A stretch of DNA of 6,130 nt from positions 1 through 6,130 of the forward strand of contig JALVFB010000379.1 in assembly GCA_027030295.1 (NCBI GenBank), read 5' to 3'. Each line of letters opens with the position of its first letter. Position 1 is the first letter of the stretch. Origin of the DNA: Hyphomicrobiales bacterium. Lineage in GTDB: Bacteria > Pseudomonadota > Alphaproteobacteria > Rhizobiales > Aestuariivirgaceae. Below are positions 1-4,440 of this stretch, in pieces. Made by a program: the position numbers and the translations under genes. Under the pieces are notes generated by a model. That model did not search any database, had not been told where the DNA came from, and saw only the letters and a program-made list of their open reading frames with translations.

Positions 1-1203
1 CGCTGTCTCGGGCGGGGCGGAAAGCGCCTGCGCATGCTCGCGCCAGTCCACCGCCTCGAAGTCGCCATGTCGATCCAGGAAGGCGCTGGCCTGCTCGGCG
101 TTCTCCGGAGGTAGCAGGGAGCAGGTGACGTAAACCAGCCGCCCACCCGGGCGCACGTATGCCGCCGCCTCGTCCAAAAGCGCCGCCTGCGCCTCGGTGT
201 GTTTCGCCACCGCTCGCGGCTTCAGCCGCCACTTGGCGTCGGGCCGGCGCCGCCAGGTGCCGGTGCCGGAGCAGGGCGCATCCACCAGCACCAGGTCGAA
301 GCCGCCTTTCAGCGGCGTCAGTTTTTCTTCCTTCTCGTGCGGCGGCACCACCTCGACGTTGCGCGCCTCCGCCCGCTTCAGCCGTTCGACGATGGGCGCG
401 AGACGCGGCAACTCGGCGTCATGCGCCACGATGCGCCCATCGCCGCCCATCATCGCCGCCAGCGCCAGCGTCTTGCCGCCACCTCCGGCGCAGAAGTCCA
501 GCACCGTCTCGCCGGGGCGTGCGCCGGTGAGCAGCGCCGCCACCTGCGACCCCTCGTCCTGGATTTCGAAATGCCCCTGCCGGAAGGACAGTTCCGCCGT
601 CAGGTTCGGCAGTCGCCCCCTGTCATTCGGCAGAAAGCGCAGGCCAACGGGAGAGTAGGGCGTAGGCTCCGGCTGGTGCCGCGCCAGCGCCCGCACCACG
701 TCCTGGCGCGTGGTCAGCAGCGTGTTGATGCGAATATCCAGCGGCGCCCGCTGCGCCAGCGCCTCGCCGGCGGCCACCGCCTCCTCGCCGAACAGGCGCT
801 TGAAATGCTCGTGCGCCCACTGCGGATAGTCGCCACGCACCCACGGCGGCGCGCTCTCCAGCGGTTTCGGATTTTCCAGCCGCTCCCGCTCCGCGCGCGA
901 TAGCGCGCCGAAGCCGTAGCGCGCCGTGCCCATGCGCTCGATGTCGGCCACCTCCAGCCCGTGGAGGAAGCGCAATGCGCCCAGCACCAGCGCGCGCGGC
1001 GATTCGTCATCCATGCGCCAGGCCAGCGAGGCCCGCCGCCGCAAGGCGTCCAACACCAGATCGCCGATGGCCGCGCGGTCGCCACTGCCGGCGAATCGGT
1101 GCGTGCGCCCCCAGTCCGCCAGCGCCAGCTTTGCCGGGCGATGATGGCGCAGGATGGCGTCGAGAATCTCGATGGCGGCGGCAGCCCGTGCGCCGGGGGT
1201 CAT
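1..1203 (-). CDS. rsmB: RsmB/NOP-family 16S rRNA (cytosine-C5) methyltransferase, 3' end missing
   Basis: Predicted SAM-dependent enzyme that makes 5-methylcytosine in rRNA (E. coli RsmB acts on C967 of 16S rRNA), in the cytoplasm during 30S assembly. The frame is open from an ATG at 1203 to the left edge: 401 codons with no stop, so the C-terminus is missing. Residues 1-150 are an alpha-helical N-terminal region. The Rossmann methyltransferase follows: SAM motif I 'VLDFCAGGGGKT' at 234-245, motif IV 'DAPCSGTGTWRRRPDAKW' at 308-325, and motif VI 'VTCSLLPPENAEQ' at 359-371. Both cysteines of m5C methyltransferases are present: Cys311 (motif IV, product release) and Cys361 (motif VI, the nucleophile in RsmB-type enzymes). 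The start is supported by GGAG (1211-1214) with a 7-nt spacer. The gene lies 69 bp downstream of tRNA-Gln on the same strand and may be co-transcribed with it (inference). Family assignment is firm; the exact target cytosine is inferred. Confidence 0.92.
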   Translation of the reverse strand, partial: MTPGARAAAAIEILDAILRHHRPAKLALADWGRTHRFAGSGDRAAIGDLVLDALRRRASLAWRMDDESPRALVLGALRFLHGLEVADIERMGTARYGFGALSRAERERLENPKPLESAPPWVRGDYPQWAHEHFKRLFGEEAVAAGEALAQRAPLDIRINTLLTTRQDVVRALARHQPEPTPYSPVGLRFLPNDRGRLPNLTAELSFRQGHFEIQDEGSQVAALLTGARPGETVLDFCAGGGGKTLALAAMMGGDGRIVAHDAELPRLAPIVERLKRAEARNVEVVPPHEKEEKLTPLKGGFDLVLVDAPCSGTGTWRRRPDAKWRLKPRAVAKHTEAQAALLDEAAAYVRPGGRLVYVTCSLLPPENAEQASAFLDRHGDFEAVDWREHAQALSAPPETA

Positions 1204-1210
1204 GGCGGTG

Positions 1211-1214
1211 CTCC
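1211..1214 (-). promoter_or_regulatory. Ribosome binding site of rsmB
   Basis: GGAG on the minus strand, 7 nt upstream of the ATG at 1203. It decides the start. An out-of-frame ATG lies just upstream at 1216. Confidence 0.6.
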
Positions 1215-1240
1215 ATGCTGCGGGAATTGCGGAAGATGCG

Positions 1241-1262
1241 CGCCGTTATCGACAGGACGGCG
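1241..1262 (-). other. Small inverted repeat between tRNA-Gln and rsmB
   Basis: CGCCGT (1241-1246) and ACGGCG (1257-1262) form a perfect 6-bp stem around a 10-nt loop, in the 69-bp gap between the tRNA and rsmB. No U-run follows it on the minus strand. The only T-run (TTTTT, complement of 1268-1272) comes before it, directly after the tRNA CCA. It could be a processing or attenuation hairpin, but it is short enough to be chance. Confidence 0.25.
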
Positions 1263-1272
1263 GCATGAAAAA

Positions 1273-1346
1273 TGGCTGGGGACCCAGGATTCGAACCTGG
1301 ACTTACGGAGTCAGAGTCCGCTGTCCTACCGTTAGACGAGTCCCCA
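1273..1346 (-). tRNA. tRNA-Gln, anticodon CUG
   Basis: A complete 74-nt cloverleaf reads on the minus strand. The acceptor stem TGGGGAC pairs perfectly with GTCCCCA, followed by discriminator G73 and an encoded CCA. The D arm is GTCT-AACGGTA-GGAC. The anticodon arm is GCGGA-CTCTGAC-TCCGT, with a terminal G-U pair, so the anticodon is CUG and reads the glutamine codon CAG. The variable loop is 4 nt (AAGT). The T arm is CCAGG-TTCGAAT-CCTGG. The U1-A72 pair and G73 are known identity elements of bacterial glutamine tRNA. A TTTTT run follows the CCA directly (complement of 1268-1272). The tRNA has its own promoter upstream and lies between rlmE and rsmB. Confidence 0.97.
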
Positions 1347-1486
1347 GCACATTGCCTGTGTTTTTCGGGAGGTGTGCTTTCCTCCGCAAGGCGATATTTG
1401 CACTAGCCGCGCCGGATTTTCAAGTCAAGAGACCAACGCAACGGCGGGCGAATGCCCTTCACGCATGTCCCCATCCCGCATGCACC
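1347..1486. other. Intergenic region between rlmE and tRNA-Gln
   Basis: This 140-bp gap holds the tRNA promoter described separately. Near its rlmE side, a 4-bp stem GGGC/GCCC with a 4-nt loop (1446-1457) and a GCATG/CATGC pair lie downstream of the rlmE stop. Neither is followed by a U-run, so no convincing intrinsic terminator for the ppx-rlmE operon is visible. No small ORF with a credible ribosome binding site was seen. Confidence 0.5.
1400..1428 (-). promoter_or_regulatory. Probable sigma-70-type promoter of tRNA-Gln
   Basis: On the minus strand, TTGACT (-35, complement of 1423-1428) is followed by exactly 17 nt and then TAGTGC (-10, complement of 1400-1405). Transcription would start near 1393, giving a 5' leader of about 45 nt before the mature tRNA at 1346. 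The -35 matches the consensus at five of six positions and the spacing is ideal; the -10 is weaker, as is common in GC-rich alphaproteobacteria. It could also serve rsmB by read-through. Confidence 0.6.
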
Positions 1487-2245
1487 CTATTCCGCTTCCC
1501 CGTTCACGTTGTTTCCGCCCGCCCCGCCGCGAAAGCCGGTGGCGACCACGAACAGTTCCGCCGAATCGGGGCGCGAGGCGGCGGGCTTGAAATGCCGCAC
1601 CTTCGCGAAGTCCCGCTTCAGCCGCTGCAACAGCTCGTTTTCGGTGCCGCCGCGCAACACCTTGGCCACGAAGGCGCCACCGGGGCGCAGCACCTTGCGC
1701 GCGAAGTCCGCAGCGGCTTCCGCCAGCGCCATGACGCGCAGGTGATCCGTCTGCCGGTGCCCGGTGGCGTGCGCGGCCATGTCGGAGAGCACCACGTCGG
1801 CCTTCTCCGCGCCCAGCGCCTGCATCAGGACGGCGGGGGCGTCATCGTCGTAGAAGTCCTTGTGCAGGATGGCAACGCCGGGGATCGGTTCCATGCCATG
1901 CAGATCGATGGCCACCACCCGGCCTTCTTCCGGCGCCCGCACGCGCTCGGCCGCCACCTGCGACCAGCCGCCGGGTGCGGCGCCCAGATCCACCACCCTC
2001 ATGCCGGGGCGGAGGATGTGGAACTCGTCGTCGATGCCGATGAGCTTGAAGGCGGCGCGCGAGCGATAGCCGCGTTCCTTCGCCATTTGCACGAAAGGGT
2101 CGTTCAGCTGCCGCTCCAGCCAGCGCGCCTGCTGGGTGGTGCGGCCACGCTTCTTCTTCAGCCGCACCTTCAGCCGCCGCGGCTGGCCGCGCCCCGAACT
2201 GCCGCGGGAGCGGCGAAAGCCCTCAGGTCTGCGCGGTCCGGACAT
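1487..2245 (-). CDS. rlmE: 23S rRNA (uridine-2'-O)-methyltransferase RlmE (RrmJ/FtsJ)
   Basis: Methylates the ribose 2'-OH of U2552 in the 23S A-loop (E. coli numbering), using SAM, late in 50S assembly. The protein has 252 residues against about 209 in E. coli. The surplus is mostly a strongly basic N-terminal tail (residues 1-36, rich in Arg/Lys/Gly), as in other alphaproteobacterial RlmE proteins, and probably binds rRNA (inference). '[12 protein letters not shown]' at 41-52 opens the family core. The SAM motif is 'DLGAAPGGW' at 86-94. The catalytic K-D-K-E tetrad is complete: Lys67 ('RAAFKL'), Asp155 ('LSDMAAH'), Lys195 ('VAKVLRGG') and Glu230 ('SAELFVV'). The gene starts inside the 3' end of the phosphatase gene (23-nt overlap) behind a very strong Shine-Dalgarno sequence, so the two form an operon. 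The stop is TAG. Confidence 0.96.
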   Translation of the reverse strand: MSGPRRPEGFRRSRGSSGRGQPRRLKVRLKKKRGRTTQQARWLERQLNDPFVQMAKERGYRSRAAFKLIGIDDEFHILRPGMRVVDLGAAPGGWSQVAAERVRAPEEGRVVAIDLHGMEPIPGVAILHKDFYDDDAPAVLMQALGAEKADVVLSDMAAHATGHRQTDHLRVMALAEAAADFARKVLRPGGAFVAKVLRGGTENELLQRLKRDFAKVRHFKPAASRPDSAELFVVATGFRGGAGGNNVNGEAE

Positions 2246-3368
2246 GGCCGTCCTCCTCCATCAGGCGGGTGAGAATGCCCTCGCGCAAGCCGCGGTCGGC
2301 CACCCGGATGCGTTCCACCGGCCAGATGGCCATGATCTCCTCCAGAATGGCGCAGCCGGCCACCACCAGATCGGCGCGATCCTCGCCGATGCAGCCTTGC
2401 GCGCGGCGTTCGGCGAGGCTCATGGCGCGCAGCCTCTCGGAGATGTCGCGCACCTGCCGCTGATCCAGCCAGCTGCCGTCCACCCGTGCGCGGTCATAGC
2501 GCGCCAGCCCCAGGGCCACGCCGGTGATGGTGGTGACGGTGCCGGAGGTGCCCAGCAGGTGGCAGGGCACCTCTGGCAGGCCACGCGCGCGCATGCGTTC
2601 GGCGAAGGCCCGCAGCGTATCGCGCACATGCGCGCGCATGGCGGCGTAGGTCTGTCGCGGCACCTCGGCGCCGCCGAAACGTTCCGACAACGTGACCACG
2701 CCTTCGGGCAGGGACATCCAGTCGCGCACCAGGCGCTCGCCGTTATCGCCCTTTTCCACCCACAACAGCTCCGTGGAGCCGCCGCCAATGTCGAACACCA
2801 GCACATGCCGCGCCTGCCGGTCGATGAGCGGACAGGCGCCCATCACCGCCAGCCGCGCTTCCGTTTCGGCGTCGATGATTTCCAGCTCCAGCCCCAGCTG
2901 CTGCCGCACCCGGTGCAGAAACTCCGCGCCGTTTTCCGCCCGCCGGCAGGCCTGGGTGGCGATCAGGCGCATGCGTTGCACGTCCCAGAACCGCAATTTG
3001 TTGGCGCACACCCGCAATGCCGCCAGCGTGCGCTCCATGGCGGCCTCGGACAACCGGCCGCTGCGCGCCACGCCTTCCCCCAGCCGCACGATGCGGGAGA
3101 AAGCGTCCACCACCGTGAACTCGCCCTCCGCCGTCGGCCGCGCGATCAGCAGCCGGCAATTGTTGGTGCCCAGATCCAGCGCGCCATAGAACGGCCCGCC
3201 GCGTTTGCGGATATCCAGCACGCGGCGAACGCGCCGTATGCGGCGCTGCACCGCCAACGCGCCAGCTCCCGTCCGCCAGCCGGAAGGAGCATCCCTTCTC
3301 CTGTTCAATATTCTCCTGCCCGCGCCCTCCGGCGCACCTTGCATGTTCCCTGCTCCGGACGCGTTCAT
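2223..3368 (-). CDS. ppx: Ppx/GppA-family phosphatase (exopolyphosphatase or pppGpp phosphohydrolase)
   Basis: Member of the ASKHA-fold Ppx/GppA family, which releases phosphate from polyphosphate or converts pppGpp to ppGpp. Visible motifs are phosphate-1 '[15 protein letters not shown]' (62-76), the acidic 'DAETEARL' (166-173) containing the expected catalytic glutamate, phosphate-2 '[11 protein letters not shown]' (191-201), '[11 protein letters not shown]' (271-281) and 'DRGLREGIL' (358-366). The protein has 381 residues and ends after the two ASKHA halves, so it lacks the C-terminal HD-like region of the roughly 500-residue E. coli Ppx and GppA. The sequence does not tell polyphosphatase from pppGpp phosphatase. 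The start is uncertain: homology begins near residue 60, the first 55 residues are basic and poorly conserved-looking, and other candidates are ATG at 3344 (after AGGG) and TTG at 3257 (8 nt after GGGAG). An in-frame TAA in the palindrome upstream limits extension. It is the first gene of an operon with rlmE and is divergent from the kinase gene. Confidence 0.9.
   Translation of the reverse strand: MNASGAGNMQGAPEGAGRRILNRRRDAPSGWRTGAGALAVQRRIRRVRRVLDIRKRGGPFYGALDLGTNNCRLLIARPTAEGEFTVVDAFSRIVRLGEGVARSGRLSEAAMERTLAALRVCANKLRFWDVQRMRLIATQACRRAENGAEFLHRVRQQLGLELEIIDAETEARLAVMGACPLIDRQARHVLVFDIGGGSTELLWVEKGDNGERLVRDWMSLPEGVVTLSERFGGAEVPRQTYAAMRAHVRDTLRAFAERMRARGLPEVPCHLLGTSGTVTTITGVALGLARYDRARVDGSWLDQRQVRDISERLRAMSLAERRAQGCIGEDRADLVVAGCAILEEIMAIWPVERIRVADRGLREGILTRLMEEDGHVRTAQT
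2251..2259 (-). promoter_or_regulatory. Strong ribosome binding site of rlmE inside the ppx coding sequence
   Basis: GGAGGAGGA on the minus strand, 5 nt upstream of the rlmE ATG. It is encoded by the last codons of the upstream phosphatase gene, where it specifies part of the 'LMEEDG' tail. This fixes the rlmE start and would let ribosomes load on rlmE although the genes overlap. Confidence 0.75.
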
Positions 3369-3531
3369 CCGTTCCGGCAGCCTTTCGCATGCATGTTAAC
3401 ATGCCTGCCCGCCCCCGCAAGGTGGATGGGCCCAAGGATTTATTCCCTACATGGTTAAGCGGTTGTTCACACCTGCCGGATAGGATGCGGGCATGATACC
3501 CCACGAAGCAACCTGACGACCGGTTTGCCGC
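3369..3531. promoter_or_regulatory. Divergent intergenic region between ppx and the histidine kinase gene
   Basis: This 163-bp region must carry promoters for both directions if the genes are transcribed from here. For ppx, a weak candidate is TTGCGG (complement of 3415-3420), a 16-nt spacer, then TAACAT (complement of 3393-3398), whose -10 lies inside the palindrome at 3391-3404. For the kinase I find no -35/-10 pair with acceptable spacing; TTGTTC at 3463-3468 has no partner at 16-18 nt. The kinase ATG has no clear Shine-Dalgarno sequence either. Confidence 0.4.
3391..3404. repeat. 14-bp perfect palindrome, possible operator
   Basis: GCATGTTAACATGC is a perfect 14-bp inverted repeat with an AT-rich centre, 22 bp upstream of the first ppx ATG in the divergent region. 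It overlaps the best -10 candidate for ppx. The position suits a repressor site, but no regulator gene is in the window and the palindrome is short enough to arise by chance. Confidence 0.35.
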
Positions 3532-4440
3532 ATGCGCTATTTTTCATCGGCCAGGGACTGCGGTCGCAAGGCCTCCCTGTTGTCGGAATACACGGAAAAT
3601 CTGGGCATGGCGCTGATGCGCCGCAAGGCCATGGTGGCCCTGAAGGCGGCGCGCCTGGAGGCGGAAATGTCTCTGAAGGCGCGCACCGAGTTCGTCGCCA
3701 GCATGAGCCACGAGCTGCGCACGCCGTTGAACGCCATCATCGGCTTTTCGGACCTGCTGAAGGGCAATGCCGCCGCCGATGCCGAGCGGGTGCGCGAATA
3801 CGCCGGCTACATCAACGACGCGGCGCGTCACCTGCTGGAACTCATCAACCAGGTGCTGGACATTTCCAAGATCCATGCCGGGCGCATGGAACTGTCCATC
3901 GAGCATGTGTGGCTGCCCGACGTGGTGGAGCATTCCGTGCTGCTCATTTCCACCCGCGCGCGGCAGAAACATATCCGCATCAACCAGCACATCGCCGACG
4001 ACATTCCGGTGCTGGAGGCCGATGGCACGCGGCTGCGCCAGGTGCTGCTGAATCTGCTTTCCAACGCGGTGAAATTCACGCCCGAAAAGGGGGAAATCGA
4101 TATCATCGCGCGCCCGTTGCCGGACGGCGAGCGGGTGGAACTCATCGTCGCCGACACCGGCGAGGGCATGACGCAGCAGGAAATCGCGCGGGCCTGCGAG
4201 CCGTTCGAGCAGATTCACGACCAGCTGAACAGGAAGCACGAAGGCACCGGACTGGGGCTGCCGATCACCATCGCCATCGTGGAGATGCACGGCGGCAAGG
4301 TGGAAATCACCAGCCACAAGGGCAAGGGCACTAAGGTGCGCGTGGTGCTGCCCATTCATTGCGGCAAGCGCGACCATGACGCCACGGAGCGGGCCGCGCG
4401 GCCCTCTTCCGGAACCGAAACCACGGAGCAGACGGCATGA
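3532..4440 (+). CDS. Soluble sensor-less histidine kinase (HisKA + HATPase_c)
   Basis: Cytoplasmic two-component histidine kinase of 302 residues. Residues 1-50 contain a likely helical, charged linker (about 30-52) and no transmembrane segment, PAS, GAF or receiver domain. The HisKA H-box 'SMSHELRTPLNAIIGFS' (57-73) carries the phospho-acceptor His60. HATPase_c follows with N-box 'NLLSNAVKF' (174-182), G1 'DTGEGM' (208-213), F-box 'EPFEQI' (223-228) and G2 'GTGLGL' (238-243). All motifs for autophosphorylation are intact. 'RKHEGTGLGLP' is typical of PleC-type alphaproteobacterial kinases. The 24-residue C-terminal tail is polar and unstructured-looking. An in-frame TGA at 3514-3516 shows that ATG 3532 is the most upstream possible ATG start. 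It has no visible Shine-Dalgarno, and ATG 3607 or 3616 would leave the catalytic core intact. No response regulator is in the window. The stop overlaps the start of the downstream ATPase gene (ATGA), so the two are probably co-expressed. Its signal and target are unknown. Confidence 0.92.
   Translation: MRYFSSARDCGRKASLLSEYTENLGMALMRRKAMVALKAARLEAEMSLKARTEFVASMSHELRTPLNAIIGFSDLLKGNAAADAERVREYAGYINDAARHLLELINQVLDISKIHAGRMELSIEHVWLPDVVEHSVLLISTRARQKHIRINQHIADDIPVLEADGTRLRQVLLNLLSNAVKFTPEKGEIDIIARPLPDGERVELIVADTGEGMTQQEIARACEPFEQIHDQLNRKHEGTGLGLPITIAIVEMHGGKVEITSHKGKGTKVRVVLPIHCGKRDHDATERAARPSSGTETTEQTA
4391..4404 (+). other. GC-only palindrome at the 3' end of the kinase gene
   Basis: GGGCCGCGCGGCCC is a perfect 14-bp palindrome inside the last codons of the kinase, 32 nt before the next start codon. 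In RNA it could form a 5-bp GC stem with a GCGC loop. There is no U-run, so it is not an intrinsic terminator. Chance is plausible in GC-rich coding DNA. Confidence 0.25.
4425..4428 (+). promoter_or_regulatory. Ribosome binding site of the HerA-like ATPase gene
   Basis: GGAG, 8 nt before the ATG at 4437, within the last codons of the kinase gene. Together with the ATGA overlap it supports this start and translational coupling. Confidence 0.6.

Noticed and set aside
199..903. A 234-codon plus-strand frame opposite rsmB
   Set aside because: It is Arg/Gln/His-rich and motif-free, while the minus strand encodes an uninterrupted RsmB with both active-site cysteines.
1273..1346. tRNA-Gln as an integration (att) site of a genomic island
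   Set aside because: Both sides carry housekeeping rRNA-modification genes, there is no integrase, and no second copy of the tRNA 3' end was seen in the window.
1446..1457. GGGC/GCCC hairpin as the rlmE terminator
   Set aside because: The stem is only 4 bp and no T-run follows on the minus strand.
1154..2272. A 372-codon plus-strand frame covering the tRNA and rlmE
   Set aside because: It runs through the tRNA gene and opposite rlmE, with no motif and low-complexity composition.
2136..3458. A 440-codon open frame on the plus strand opposite ppx and the start of rlmE
   Set aside because: His/Gln/Ala/Pro-rich translation with no domain; it is the shadow of the phosphatase gene, whose motifs are all intact on the other strand.
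3463..3499. TTGTTC followed by TAGGAT or TGATAC as a promoter for the kinase operon
   Set aside because: The spacers are 12 and 25 nt, outside the 15-19 nt range of sigma-70-type promoters.
3525..4334. Long open frames in another phase (3525-4334, plus) and on the minus strand (3544-4377) across the kinase gene
   Set aside because: The kinase frame has all H, N, G1, F and G2 boxes in order; the others are compositional shadows.
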